A program made the translations under genes and the position numbers. Below the pieces are notes generated by a model. It was given only the letters and a program-made list of their open reading frames with translations. It ran no database searches and was not told where the DNA came from. A stretch of 64,000 bases of DNA from Cyanophora paradoxa (Eukaryota; Glaucocystophyceae; Cyanophorales; Cyanophoraceae). The DNA lies in contig QPMI01000136.1 in NCBI GenBank assembly GCA_004431415.1, forward strand, positions 124,001 to 188,000, in the 5' to 3' direction. Below, in pieces: positions 27,076 through 38,378 of the stretch (position 1 is the stretch's first letter; each line of letters begins with the position of its first letter).

Positions 27076-28310
27076 TTAATGCGCGATCGCGAGGGCCGTG
27101 GCAGGGCCCGGGGAACGGGCGCCCGGTGCGGTGTTCCCGAACTTCGGAATATACGAGGGTCCTAGATATCGATCTAGATCTGATCTGACAGCACCCAGGT
27201 GGTCGCCGGCCCTTACGCGTGCATCTACTGGCCCAGTGGTAGTAGTAGTTATTGTGCCAGGCGCCGGCCTGCTCCTGAGTTCTAGAGAGTTCATTCCACC
27301 AGCACTCCCAAACGCATTTGCCGCAGTGCGCTCTCTCAAATCGTGAAACTGGGGGAAGACAAAACGCGAAGTACGTATACGAAGTACGGGGCCCGATGTT
27401 GGACGAGCCGTTCCATGTTAAATATAATATAAGCGCCTCTTTCTCCTGCGGAGAGCATGTCATATACACGCGCACGTGGCTGCGGCGGCGCGGGCGGCGC
27501 ACACACACCATGCAGCCTAGGCCTGTCGGTGGTAGTCGTAGATCTCTTCAAGCGTGAACATGCTAAAGTCCTTTTTCGACCACTTGCGCGCGGCCTGCCA
27601 GGTGGTCAGGGGCGGCGGTGGGCGAGGGCGGGGGAGCGGCGAGCCATAATGCGGCTCGCGAGGCTCGGCGTTATCTCCTTGCCGTCCGAGCTGAGGATCG
27701 ATTCGCCTTCGGCGACGGGCCCCTGGGGCGGGGCGGGCGCCACAAAGGTGCGAGCCGGCGCCAGGATCTGCGGGCCCGGGGACGGCGAGGCCGGTCCCCG
27801 CTCGGGGGGCGCGCTGCGCCCCGGTCAGACAGGCGTGCGCGCTCGAGGGGCGCAGGCGGACCTCTCTCGCGGCGGGGCGTCCGAACTCGGGCTGCTGAGC
27901 GGTTTCCCGACGCGGCGGGGCGGCGGGGGCGGGCGGCGCACCGGGCGGCGGATGCCCTGGCCGACTCTTTGAGCTCCGCGCTGGGCGCGGCCTCGACCGC
28001 CTCGCCCTCTTCTTTGCCCTCCTCCGCCCCCGCCTCCGCATCCAGGCTGCGGCGGGATCAGGAAATCCTGCCGGACGTCCCCGCCGCCGCGCCCAACGCA
28101 CTACCAGCCGGCGTCGAGGCCGATCCTGGTGGCGGCCTCCCGGAGGAGCGGAAGGAGGGCCTCCTTCTTCGGATGACTCCCGATGCCGCCTCGGCGGCGG
28201 CAAGCTGCAAGGGCCTCCCGGAAGGCGGCGGAGGGCCGCCGGAGCTCGAGGCTGGTGCCACGGGCCCACGACCGTCGGACCGACCGGTCACGGACTCACG
28301 GTGCACCGTG
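27076..28310. other. GC-rich stretch without a recognised gene
   Basis: A minus-strand segment at 27517-27604 preceded by a good acceptor site reads as a plausible short exon (KKDFSMFTLEEIYDYHR), but one segment is not enough to assign a gene. The remainder is low-complexity GC-rich sequence. Confidence 0.35.
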
Positions 28311-28349
28311 CCACGGTGCACTCGACTCGCGAGTCGCGAGTCTCGCGAG

Positions 28350-28869
28350 TAGGGCTGTCGCGGTACGGCGCGGTAGCGGTAGACTGGTCCTACCGACCGG
28401 CCCGGTAGACTTGCCCGGTCTACCGTCATACAAGCCCGGTAGCCATACAAATTCGCCCGTTGGGGGGTAGCCGGGCGCGCCCTGGGCACCCGGCACGCTA
28501 CCGTAGTACGCGGTAGCGCTAGCGCTAGCGCGCGCGCGCGCGCGTGGCGCGCGTGGCACGCCGCGTGCGCATGCGCATGCGCATGTGGCCTGACTCAGTG
28601 AGCCTGCAGCGCTAGCGACGAATTCAAAGAAGCGCCTCTCAATGTCAACTGTCCGGCTGAACCAGGTACACCCTTCTGTAGATGCGCAAAGTAGCGTGTA
28701 AACAGTTTAGGCGCGTAGCGCCTTGGAGCTTGACGAATTTTAGCTTGATTTTGCGTCAGTTTTCGCGTACTATGCGTGCCAGCCGTGACCTACCGGGCGT
28801 ACCCGGTCGGTACGGGTCAGAGAGGGCTACCGACCGGGTAGAGGGGGGGGGTCTACCGTGACAGCCCTA
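28350..28869. mobile_element. hAT-type MITE, 520 bp, with 8-bp target duplication
   Basis: The left end starts TAGGGCTGTCGCGGTA and the right end is its inverse with one mismatch (TACCGTGACAGCCCTA). Both are flanked by CTCGCGAG: 28342-28349 and 28870-28877. An 8-bp duplication and a TIR starting TAGGG fit the hAT superfamily. The interior has no gene. It holds palindromic CGGTAGAC/GTCTACCG words near both ends and a (GC)n/(ATGCGC)n tract at about 28510-28590. Beyond the duplication, both flanks continue with ACTCGCGAGTCGCGA-type palindromes, so the insertion target was itself a repeat. Confidence 0.82.
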
Positions 28870-29076
28870 CTCGCGAGTCGCGAGACTCGCGACTCGCGAC
28901 TCACAGAGTCAGTGCACGTGACAGTCAGTTTCACTGTGTCGGCGCCGGCACTGTCGGGCCGGCGCGGCGGCGCCTGCCGGCGCCAGTGCAGCACTGCCGC
29001 AGTGCCAGCCTGTGCCAGTGATGGCATTAATAATACTCCCCAAAACGCCGACCTTAACATTAATAGTTAAGGTCTT

Positions 29077-29262
29077 TAAATTATTATGATTTTTTTTTTT
29101 AAGATCTACGGTGGGCGTGCCCACTCGTAGTACACAACGAGGATACAAGTCACGGTATCGGGAATCACAGGGATTCGAAGTACAACGTAGCGGAAACAGC
29201 AGGAACCGAACCCGGGAATCCGGGAGGTCGTAGCACGACCTTATACCACTGCGCTGATAAGG
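29077..29262 (-). mobile_element. tRNA-derived SINE
   Basis: Read on the minus strand, it begins near 29262 with an A-box-like stretch (TCAGCGCAGTGGTAT, 29243-29257) and then a hairpin, AGGTCGTGCTACGACCT. A B-box match GGTTCGGTTCC (29202-29212) follows, then about 100 bases of unrelated body and a poly(A) tail (T-run at 29090-29100 on the plus strand). TAAGGTCTT occurs on both sides, at 29068-29076 and 29258-29266, as a target-site duplication. The T-arm pairs poorly, so it is not a functional tRNA gene. Confidence 0.72.
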
Positions 29263-29266
29263 TCTT

Positions 29267-31051
29267 ATTATTATAGTATTATAATAAGGACCTCCGGGGG
29301 TACGCAAAATTTGCGGTGGCGCGACGATTACGGCAGCGCGACGGGCCAGGCTTCCCACCCGTGGGTGCCTGATAACGCCGCGTGTCAAGCTGCTCGGAAA
29401 GTCGCGCGCCAGCTCCACCCGACCCCCGTAGACCGACAACGCTAGCCAACCCAGCCGGGCGCGAGCCGACAGCCGACGCGGGCACATCACCGTCCAGCAT
29501 CACTGCCGAAGCCGACAGCCCGCCCCCGGAGCGACGTGGAGCCCCGCCGACCTCGCCATGACGCCGACGCTTTTTGAATCTCAAGGACCTTGCCCGCGCC
29601 CCGCGCGGGACATACGGATAGCGCGCTGCCACTCTAGATCTTCCGTATAACTTCGCAGTCCTAGAGTGGCCAGGTCGCGAGCGACCGCCTCGACTTCGCC
29701 CGAGCTCCCGCCATCGCCGCCCGGCCACCCACACGCCGCCCGCCGCATAGCCGATGCCCGATGACCGCCAGCTCTCTAAGATGACGCACCCGCCGTCGAC
29801 GTCACGCGCCGCCGCCACTAGTACTGTCCCTCGAATGCCGCCGTCATGCTGCAGGCGCCGCGCGCGCCGCCCCATCCTCACAGAACGTGCTCGCGCGCCT
29901 GCAGATCTCGACCTGCATCTTGACCTCTCTCCCCCGCCTCGAGCTCGCCGCGCGACGGGGCCGTCGGCGCCGTCCGATGTACAACTACGGCGGGGTGCGC
30001 CCACGCCCAACTCCCTAGCGCCCCGCGCCGGTCCCTCCCCCGCCCAGAGCCCAGGCCCCGCGGGCCCACGCCCCCGCCCCCTCTCCCCCGGCCTGGGCCC
30101 AAAGGGCGCCCACCCGGACTCCTCCTCCCCGAGGTCGGTACAGAGACGTGTACGCTCGGTCCCCCCCCCAGAGCCAGACGAGGCTCGCCCGGACCCGGCC
30201 TCCAAGCCGGCCCCTGCCGCCGGCGCCAGCGCCCCGCCCCCGCCCCCGGCCCGGCTCCAGCGCCCCGCCCCCGCCCTCCGGCTCCAGCGCCCCGCCTACG
30301 CCCCCCGGCTCCAGCGCCCCGCCCCCGCCCTCCGGCTCCGGCGCCCAGGGGCGAAGGGGAGGAGGGAGGGGTGCCGTACGCCGACAGATAGCTCCTAGCT
30401 AGGGCAGACAGAGCCTTCCCCCCCCGGCAGCCCCGTGCTGCAGCTGCTCAGCGGCTTCTTCTTCGTACATTCAGCACTCTTAAATGAACTTGGAAGCTGA
30501 TAAGCAAGATTCAACCGTTTGAACTGTGCAGCTACGTGTTTCAAGTTTAGAACAGGCTTGTGCCTTCTTTAAGAGACTCTGATCATGGCATGAGATGCCA
30601 CCAGAACTGGACCCCCCCCCCCCAAAGGAAGCTATTCCGGGGGCCCCTGAACGGAACCAAGGCCGTTTAAGGCATCTCCGAGGCCCAGAGGCTCAGGAAA
30701 AAATACCAGTTCCATACCCGGAGCGGATCCTAGGGTCTCGGGGGGAGGCCCCCCCGGGACCCCCCCGCCCCCAACTCGCCAGGAGAGGCCCGGGGAATGG
30801 AACCAGCGCTCTATTTCAACACTACGCGACCCGCAGACGCTAAATACGCGCTCCCCGCGGCGCCGGGGCGCGCCGAAGGCGCCGGCCGGAGGCGGATCAA
30901 ATCTGCGCCCCGAGGCCCCCCGGAGGCTCCGAGAGGGCCGGCCAAGGCCGGGGCGGGGGGCGGAGCCGGCCATATGTAGGGGCCCGAGCTGATAGAAGGG
31001 CTACAGGAGCGAGCGGAGAGGCGCAGGGGGCGGGGCGGCTGGCGGGGCGGG
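29267..31051. other. Stretch without a recognised gene; 30-bp minisatellite
   Basis: No gene recognised. A tandem array at about 30225-30345 has units near 30 bp with the core GGCTCCAGCGCCCCGCC. C-runs occur at about 30419 and 30610. A short A+T-richer island lies at 30460-30600. Long open frames here follow from GC content. Confidence 0.5.
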
Positions 31052-31890
31052 ATGTTCAGCGTGGTCAAGGACGCCTACGAGGTCGCCGAGTTCGACGGCC
31101 TGTGGGGCCGCGACCGCCTGATCCTGCTGCGCTCCGACGCCGGCCTCGTCGTGCCCGTCGCCGAGCTGCGCCGCATCCTCATCTACGCCCCCGATGAGCC
31201 GCCGGAGGACCCCGACCGGGCGCTGGCGGACCTGTATCGCGTCCCCTGCAGGCCCGTCGCGAGCGAGGAGACGATCCTGCTGCTCGAGATGCTCGGCGTG
31301 ATCCGCCGCGGGGCGCACCGGCCCGACGGCAGCCCGCCGCGCGTCGTCTCCCTCCGCCACGCCGAGCAGATCGTATGCGAGCGGTGGGACGAGGACCCCG
31401 GGGTGAGCGCGCGGAAGCGGTGCGTCGCCCGCCACATCCTCGCCGCGATCGAGCGCCGCCGGCTCGAGTCGTTCGAGCGCGTCGAGCTCCGCGTCCTCCG
31501 CCTCGGGTCCTCGAGCGCCGCCCGCGTCTATGCCCTCCGCTGCAAGCGCATCGAGGTCCCCGTGATCATGAGCGGCGCCCCCGGCCCCGCCCCGCCCCGC
31601 GCTCACCAGGGTTCGAGGACGTCGAGTGGTACGCGCCCATCGCGTCCCTCGCGCAGGCCGCCGGGCGGCGTACGGCTCCTCGCTTGACGTCCCCTCGCTG
31701 CGGGCCGAGATCAGGCGCAGGCATCCCGACCTCGGGGCCGACTCGCCTTTTCGCTTCAAGGCGCGGACCGACGTCGTCGGGCGGGCCCGCTTCGCCCTAG
31801 AGGGGGGTACGGCGCTGCCCCGGGGGTACGGCGGGGAGGCCCCGGGCTCAGGCGCGGCGAGGGGCGAGGCCCAGTTGGTGCCTAGCTAGA
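31052..31890 (+). CDS. Unrecognised gene, two exon-like segments
   Basis: Exon-like segment 31052-31569 has a regular globular composition, starting MFSVVKDAYEVAEFDGLWG. A likely intron with GT at 31561 and CAG near 31609 follows, then a second segment with FEDVEWYAPIASLAQAAG. That segment must shift frame near 31670 to continue into a segment with RAEIRRRHPDL and VVGRARFAL. I do not recognise the family. It lies upstream of the tyrosine recombinase with the same orientation and composition, and may be part of the same element. The frame break suggests decay or error. Confidence 0.4.
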
Positions 31891-31989
31891 GGGGACGGAG
31901 GGGCCGAAGGGAAGGCTGAAGCGCGGGCGGGAGGGCGGCGCGCACCCCCTTGGGGATCTTGTAGTCCCCGAGCGTGTCCTCGCTCGCGG

Positions 31990-32515
31990 TCTCAGGCGCG
32001 CGCCCGCCTCCCGCCTCCCAAGCCGGCCGCGGGCGCCGGCTGATCGTGACCGCCCGCGGCCGGGGGGTCGTGGCCACTGGCCAGACGCTGACGCTGTACG
32101 CCGGGCTGAACGCCGAGGTCGAGGGCGAGGCGGCGCGCGGGGCGGCGTGCAAGTGGGGCTTCATCAGCCTCGCCGGCGCCGAGAGGATCCTCCAGGGCCT
32201 GCCGCGCTTCGGGGACGAGCTCCTCGTGCCGTTCCGCCGCCAGCGCCTCGCCCTCGAGGGCGCCGACGCCGCCGAGATCGAGGCCGCCGCGCCGCTGCCC
32301 CTCGCCCCCGCCCGCCGCATCGCCATCTTCACCAAGCGCGAGTGGCTCACGGTGAGCCGAGGGGCGCGCGGGGCCGGGCGGGGCGGGGGAAGGAGTGTCG
32401 GGAGCGCTGACCGCGGGCGAAGGCGGCAGGACCAGCACATCGCCAACTGCCTCTCGATCGTGCTGGCGCGGGCCGGGCCAGCGCGGCGCCCCGCGTCCGG
32501 GCCCTGTACCCCATG
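31990..32515 (+). CDS. Unrecognised gene segment
   Basis: Contains a protein-like stretch from 32041 (VVATGQTLTLYAGLNAEV), then GFISLAGAERILQGLPRFG and IAIFTKREWL, followed by a GTGAGC donor-like site near 32350 and an exon-like QDQHIANCLSIVLARA. No family is recognised. Orientation and composition match its neighbours. Confidence 0.35.
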
Positions 32516-32734
32516 ACGCTCGACATTGCGACGAGCCTCCTAGGCCTCCGCCGCCACGCCCGCGCCAGCTCCGAGAAGCGCCGGCGCCGCGCCCTGGCAT
32601 GGGGGCGGCGGAAGAGGGGCGCGTCATCCTCTGCGCATGCCCCGTCTCGGGCGGGCTCGTGCGGCGGGGGTCGGAGCGAACCTGGAGCGCGGGGGGCCAC
32701 TGGACGCTCCTCGCGATCTCCGGCGACCTGCGTT

Positions 32735-32965
32735 ATCTAGATCTCCGCGAAGTATCTAATAGTCAAGGCGCAGAGACTTGCTGGAGAGTTGCTCTGAAGC
32801 AGTCTCCAGAGATTCTCCAAGCGGATATTAGCGGATATCAGCTGGAGACTTCATCCCAACAAAGTCTCTGTCAAGTCTCCCGGCGCCCCAAAAATGCGTT
32901 AATCTCCAGCGCTAGCTAGTCTCAGTTAATTCTCCAGCTGGTCTCCCGGGACCCCCCTCTGCACT
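32735..32965. repeat. Repeat-word island (GGAGA/TCTCC), about 230 bp
   Basis: An A+T-richer island inside GC-rich coding-like DNA. It is dominated by CTGGAGA and its complement TCTCCAG, plus AGTCTC words, in both orientations. CTAG-containing words mark both edges (32744-32750 and 32964-32968). The pattern resembles the subterminal repeats of a small non-autonomous DNA transposon; clear terminal repeats were not resolved. Confidence 0.5.
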
Positions 32966-33134
32966 AGTGGGCCCGGCGGAGCCTGCTCGAGTCGGCGCTC
33001 GTCGGCGACGTCCACCTCTTCTGCAAGGCCGACGTCGCCGACCCGGAGCGCGTGACGCTCCCGCCGCCGGCCGCCGCGGGCGAGGCCGCCGCCGCCGCCG
33101 CCGCCGCCGCCGAGGGAGGCCCCGCCGGAGGGCG

Positions 33135-34720
33135 GACGGGGGCCGCTGGTCATCTCCTCCTCCTCCTCCTCCTCGTCCTCGTCGTCCGCCCCGTCCGACG
33201 AGGCCGACGAGGCCGAAGGCGGGGCCGCGGACGGCGGCGCCGACGGCGAGGCAGAGGGCCTGGAGCCGGAGGCGGCGCCGGAGGCGAGCGAGGGCGAGGG
33301 CGAGGGCGAGTACGCGCTGCCGGAGGGCGAGTGGAGCCGCGAGCTGCGGGCGCAGATGAAGCTCTTCGAGGAGTGGAGGACGCGGGCGATCAACCCGGAC
33401 CGCGCGGGGGCGGCCGTCGAGCGGAGCACGGCCCTGACGAACGACGTCGGTGAGCGGGCGCGGCGGCGGCGGCGGAGATGCATATGGGCGGGGCGGGGGA
33501 CGGAGGAAAGGGGGCTCACGAGGTCGACGCAGGGACGGTGGGGCGCTTCCTGGGGTACCTGGCGGCGAGGGAGGAGGTCAGGCCGCTCTCGTTCGACGTC
33601 TTCTCGCGGGGGGGCCTCGTCGATCTGTGGATGCGGTTCCTGACGTTTCTCAAGGAGGAGAGGAAGCTCACCGCGGGGACGCTGAGCGGGTACACCAGCT
33701 CGATCATCATGGCCGCCGCCTTTGCGCACTCGAGGACGGGCGCCGCGACGGGGAGCGAGGGGCCGCACGCCCGCGCCCTGAAGAACGTCAAGGTCAGAGG
33801 CGCTCGCGCGCGCGAGAGAGAGGGAGGAGGAGGGGCGGACGAGGGTCGGGCCGGGGGGCACGAACCCGACACCCGCCCGCCCGCAGGCGCAGCTGGAAAA
33901 GGAAAAGCGGGAGGAGCGCAAGTGGCGGCCGCGGGGCGAGAACTGGGTCGAGTAAGAGCAGGTCCTGTGCGCGCGGCTCGCCGCCCTCGAGCAGTACGAG
34001 GGCGCGAGGACGGACTACGAGCGGGCCCAGGCCCTCCGCGAGGCCTGCCTCCTCGGCTTCCTCGCCGTCACGCCGGCCCGCGTCGGGATCATCCGCCGCC
34101 TGCGCGTGGGGGTGAGCCTGCGGCGCGACGCGGGGGCCGGGCGTGGTGCATCGTCATCGACTCGATGCGGGCGGACGACGGGACGGGGGAGATGGCTCTC
34201 GCGAGCAAGACGGCCCGCTTCCACGGGGCCCTCTCGATCCCCGTCGCCGCCGTCCTGCAGGAGCCGCTCACCCTCTCCGTGGAGCGCTTCCGCCGCCTCC
34301 TCATTCCCGACGGCGCCCCCGACCAGCAGTGGCTCTTCATTAGCTCCGCCGGCGGCGTCCTCAGCGAGAGCGGCTACGGCGCCTGGGTCAAGCGGGCGCG
34401 TCGCGGGGGCGCGCCGCGGGGGGCGGGGTACGGGGTACGCCGAGGCTCACCCGCTGCGGCGGCATGTGATGGAGCGGTGGACGGGCAAGCCGGTCTCTGC
34501 TGCGCGTGCGGGAGCGGGCCGCCGCGCACCAGATCGAGGGGGACACGGCGGCGGCGGTGATCGAGGGGACGGCCCGCCTCCTGCAGCACAGCGTCCAGAC
34601 GGCGACGACGCACTACGACTACGGCGCCCGCGCCCGCCAGGCCGCCGCCGCCGTCGCGTTCTTCGAGACGGCCGCCCAGCAGCACGCCGCCCGCCGCGCG
34701 GCTGAGGGCGCCGACCGCGA
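33135..34720 (+). pseudogene. Tyrosine recombinase (Crypton-like), decayed
   Basis: Several exons read as a eukaryotic tyrosine recombinase. An acidic Ser-rich linker leads to MKLFEEWRTRAINPDRAG. After a GTGAGC intron comes a core-binding domain (VGRFLGYLAAREEVRPLS then LTAGTLSGYTSSI). The catalytic part begins with Arg in VTPARVGIIRRLR. It continues through WCIVIDSMRADD, H-P-L-R-R-H in HPLRRHVMERW, and a final LLQHSVQTATTHYDY with His and Tyr, giving the R/H-x-x-R/H/Y set. Breaks: an in-frame TAA near 33954, and frame changes near 34140, 34430 and 34490. A poly-C run follows at 34797-34822. Some breaks could be unrecognised introns or sequencing errors. Catalytic residues themselves are preserved. 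Confidence 0.62.
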
Positions 34721-34789
34721 GCGCCTCCCCGCCCCGCCCCGCCGGCCCCGGCCGCCGCCCCTCCGAATCCGCGCCGGCCTCGGCCGCCT

Positions 34790-34821
<32 letters not shown>

Positions 34822-34859
34822 CGCCGCCGCCGCCCGGGGCGCCGACGGGCCGGACGAGG

Positions 34860-35800
34860 GGGTGCCGGTCGGTCGCGCAGCCCGCCGTCGAGCCCGAGCC
34901 GGCACCCCGTCCCCTCCTTCCTCCTCCTCGTCCACCGCGACGCCGCCGCGCCGCGCGGCGCGGAGGACGGCGCCCGTGAGGCCTGCGGAGGAGGATGAGG
35001 AGAGCGACGGCGGGAGCGGGCGGGGCCGCTCGGGGGGCGCGAGCTCGTACTCGGAGGACGGCGAGGAATCCGCGGGGAGCGGGGCCTCGAGCGGCGGCGA
35101 AGAGGGGCCGGAGCAGAAGCGGAGGCGCTTCCCGTGGCAGAAGAAGAACCCGTTCACGAGGCCCGGGATGCAGGTCGAGCGCGACCTCGCGATCGCCGAG
35201 GGGAGGTACTGCGCGCCGTGCGTCAAGGTGAGGCCCCGCCCGCCGCCCGCCCCGCCCCCTCTCCCGCGGACCGACCCGGCAGCGCCCGCACGAGCAGATC
35301 TTCCGCACCGCGGCGGGGTACCAGCGCCACCGGGCGACGTCCAAGGCGCACGGCCAAGGGGCCGGGGCGGGGCGGGGCGCGCCGCGCGGCGCGGGCGGGC
35401 GGGGAGGAGGAAGAGGAGGAGGAGGGGAGGGGGAGGGGAGGAGCAGGTCGGCGGCGAGCCCCCCGCGGCCCGCGGGCCGCTCTGGCACCTGCGCTGGACG
35501 TCGGCGTCGCCCTTTCGAGCGGGCCAGGTCGTGGCGGCGCTCACCTCGCACGCGGCGGACCCCCTGCCGCGCCCCGTCTTTGCCCGCCTCGTCGCGACGG
35601 TGCCGCTCCCCTCGGGCGAGACGGAGAACCGCTTCGTCGTGCTCCGGCGCTTCGGGGCCCTGTACGCGCCGTCGACCGAGGGCGGGCCCGGCGACTGGGG
35701 GCGGCCCCGCGCGCTCGTACCGGTGCAGAGCGAGTCGAGGAACGGCGCCGTCGACGTGCTGACGAAAAGCGAGCGGATCTTCGACCTCCTCGGCCTGGGC
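34860..35800 (+). CDS. C2H2-type finger segment and unrecognised domain downstream of recombinase
   Basis: An acidic Ser/Gly/Glu-rich segment with a basic patch leads to GRYCAPCVK. A GTGAGG intron (about 35229-35309) then joins to IFRTAAGYQRHRATSKAHG. The joined C-x2-C...H-x5-H arrangement looks like a C2H2/U1-type zinc finger, which could be the DNA-binding tail of the recombinase. A further exon-like segment (35480-35790) with FARLVATVPLPSGETENRF is unrecognised. Confidence 0.4.
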
Positions 35801-35996
35801 TCCTCCTCGTCGGCGCCGCCGCCACCGGCGCCGCCGCCGGCCCCGCGGGCCCGGCCCCGCGACGAGGAGCGCGAGCGCGGGCCCCCGCGGCGCGGCCGCC
35901 CGCCGAAGCGCGGGCCCGCTCCGCGTAGCCCCCTGCGGCCGCCCTCGCCTCCCACCAGCTGCAGAGATCGAGCGCGCGCGGGCTGGGCGCGGCCAG

Positions 35997-36071
35997 TCGA
36001 TCCTGGAGCGCGCGGGCTCGCAGCTCCCGGGCGGCGACGCAGTCGATCCTGGAGCGCGCGGGCTCGCAGCA
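35997..36071 (+). repeat. 46-bp tandem duplication before the GIY-YIG exon
   Basis: GTCGATCCTGGAGCGCGCGG and the following GCTCGCAGC occur at 35997-36025 and again at 36043-36071. The second copy ends in the CAG acceptor of the next exon, so the duplication offers two alternative splice acceptors. Confidence 0.8.
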
Positions 36072-36399
36072 CGCCGTGTACCTGCTCCAGAGCGAAAAGG
36101 CGGGCGTGACCTACACCGGCTCCACCAGCTGCCTGGCGCGCCGGCTCAAGGAGCACCAAACGGGGGCGATCAAGGGCGCGTACACGGCCGGGAGGGGCCC
36201 CTGGCGACTCGTGGCTGCGGCGTGGGGCTTTGCAGACGCCGCCGGCGCGCGCTCGTTCGAGATGCGCGTCAAGAAGCGCTCCGGCGGCGCGAAGCGCAAG
36301 CTCCACGCCATGCAGGCCATGGCGAAGGAGGGTGCGAGCGCGGGCCTGGCGTTTGGGCTTGCCGAGGGCGTCGTGGGCGGCTACGGCGAGGACGGGTGA
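36070..36399 (+). CDS. GIY-YIG endonuclease domain (SLX1/UvrC-like)
   Basis: About 109 residues starting after a CAG acceptor. The first strand HAVYLLQSEKAGVTYTGST holds the V-Y-L and Y-T-G core that corresponds to GIY...YIG. It is followed by the conserved Arg/Glu-His stretch ARRLKEH and a GRGPWRLV segment like the one in SLX1-type nucleases, then a later catalytic-type Glu in RSFEMRVKKRSGG. The domain ends with a Gly/Ala-rich tail. It could be a stand-alone structure-specific nuclease, the last exon of a longer protein, or a mobile-element nuclease. It lies 1.4 kb downstream of the recombinase in the same orientation. Confidence 0.68.
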   Translation, partial: HAVYLLQSEKAGVTYTGSTSCLARRLKEHQTGAIKGAYTAGRGPWRLVAAAWGFADAAGARSFEMRVKKRSGGAKRKLHAMQAMAKEGASAGLAFGLAEGVVGGYGEDG

Positions 36400-37850
36400 G
36401 GAACGCAGGACGGGCCGCGATCGCGCGCCCGCGGCTAGCCTAGAGGATGAAGCGTCGTATGGAGAACCTTGACGAGGCGCGAGATGGCCGCTCCCGCGAT
36501 GCTGCCTCAGCCTGCCTGCGCTCACCGGGTACAAGGCTTCAAGCGGGGGGGGGGGAAAGGGGGGGTGGAAATGGGGGGAGGAAAGGGAAGCAGAGCCACG
36601 TTGTTGGCACAACGTGGGTCAGTAGTCGAAACCGAGGCCCAGGGGGCGCTGGCGGGCCGCGGCTCCCGCTTCGGGATCGGATTTTAAGACGTTATGCGAG
36701 CCGGTGCCCCCAGCCCGGCGTGGCCGAGCGCAGATCATCGGATGCGAATGGCGGGCGATGGGCCGAGCCGCGCGGCGCCGTCCAGCAGGCCGGCCGGCCC
36801 GCCTGGAGACCGTGCTTCGATTTGTGCTTGTGCCAGGCCTAGGCTCCGTCCGGTTAGCTGGTCATGACGCGCCCTCGCGCGGCCGCCTGGCCGGCGCGGC
36901 GGCCGCACGCGCAGCAGCACCATCATGGCCAGCCGAAGGGGGCGCAGCTGTGCAGCGTGCTCCGGGCACCGTACAGGAGAATCGCCGGGGACAGAGCTCA
37001 CGGCGCCGGGAGCCTCGGCTCCTCCCAGTCGACGGCGCGGCGGCGGCGCCGTCCTGCAGGCCCAAGCTCGGCGGCGCGGAATCGGGTGCGAGGGGCAAGC
37101 CAGAGGCCTCAACCCCCGCCCCTGCCTCTGCGCCGTCCGACCGCCCGCGCCGCCGCGCATGCGCAGCCGCAGTGACGCGGATCGCGGCGCGCCCAGCGAC
37201 TCCAAGCGCCCCCGCGACTCCAAGCGCGCGTCCATCTTCCGGGTGCGGCGGGGGTGGCGCTCCTAGAATCCCCCAGCCCGCCCCTCTCGCAGCGGTCCTC
37301 GCGCCGTGCGCGCTCGCTCGCTGACCCACGCAGCCCCGCGCAGCGCGCGGTCTACGGCCCCGTGGCGGATTCCGGGTACGGGCCGTGTACCTCTCTCTGC
37401 TCTGGGCGGCGCGACGCCGGGCTCGCTGACCCCCGTACCCCCGCAGCACGCGCTACACTGACCGTGGCGCATTCCGGCTACGGACCGTGTACCCCTCCCT
37501 GCGCCACGACGTGCTTCGGAGGGTCAGCGGGGGCCGACCTTAGAGGGGGTAGTGGCACCGTACCCGGAAACGACCCGATGCAAGGTCAGAGCCGCCCCGC
37601 CCCCTGCCCCCTCCCCCCTCGTCCCCCTCTGTCGCCCCGCCTCTTCTGATTCGGGGAGGGGGGCGGGGGTCCGCAGGAACGGGATGGGGATGCGGCGGTC
37701 CCGCGCGCGACGGGGCGCCCCGCCGGGGGCGGCTCGCCTTAAAGGGAACCCGGCGGCCGCTCTCTAGGGCCGAGGATCGCGGTCCCTCGACCCCCCGTAG
37801 ACGCGCCCAGGTTCGCCGCCCGCGCCCGCACCCCCTCGCTCGTCGACCCC
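36400..37850. other. Stretch without a recognised gene; short duplication
   Basis: No domain recognised. A segment of about 30 bases with the core CGGATTCCGGGTACGG at 37363 recurs at about 37460 in diverged form, each followed by a C-rich stretch. A G-run lies near 36545-36580. Confidence 0.4.
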
Positions 37851-38378
37851 GCCCGCCGGCCCCGTCGCTCCGCACCGACGCCCGCGTCTGCGCAGGCGAA
37901 AGCATGCCGGGCCGCGCGATCGAGGGCTCCGGCGGCGGGCGGAGCAGCGGCGGCGGCGGCGCGCTCCCCGGCCGTCAAAAAGGCAAAGCAGGGCGGGCGC
38001 GGCGGAGGCGGAGGCGGAGGCGGCGGTCCGACCGAGGGACCCGCCGAGGATGCCGACGGGGCGCCCGCCCCGCAGCACCAGCAGGAGCAGCAGCAGGAGC
38101 AGAAGGAACGGCAGGAGCGCGAGCACGACGGGGGCTTCGAGGGGCACCGCGGCCGCCGCGCCGCCGGAGCCCCCCGGCAAGCCCAAGCGCCCCGCGGTGC
38201 GGTCCCTCTCTCACCGCCCCGGCCAGCTCTCATCCCGCCCGCGCCGCGCAGCCCGCGGGCGGCCGGCGGCACCCCGCCGCCCTCTCGGGAAGCGCGCCAA
38301 ACTCTTTGCCGACGGCGCCGGTGCGTCCCGTACCCCCCTTTCCCTTCCCCTTTTTCCCTCCCAGGGCCGCCCGCGCCG

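Noticed and set aside
27517-27604. Exon with a FTLEEIYDYHR segment, possibly a cytochrome b5-like start
   Set aside because: Only about 28 residues with no partner exon; the resemblance is too short to support a family call.
29180-29262. Functional tRNA-Ser-like gene on the minus strand
   Set aside because: The A and B boxes and an anticodon-like hairpin are present, but the T-stem pairs poorly and the acceptor stem does not close. A poly(A) tail and target duplication indicate a SINE.
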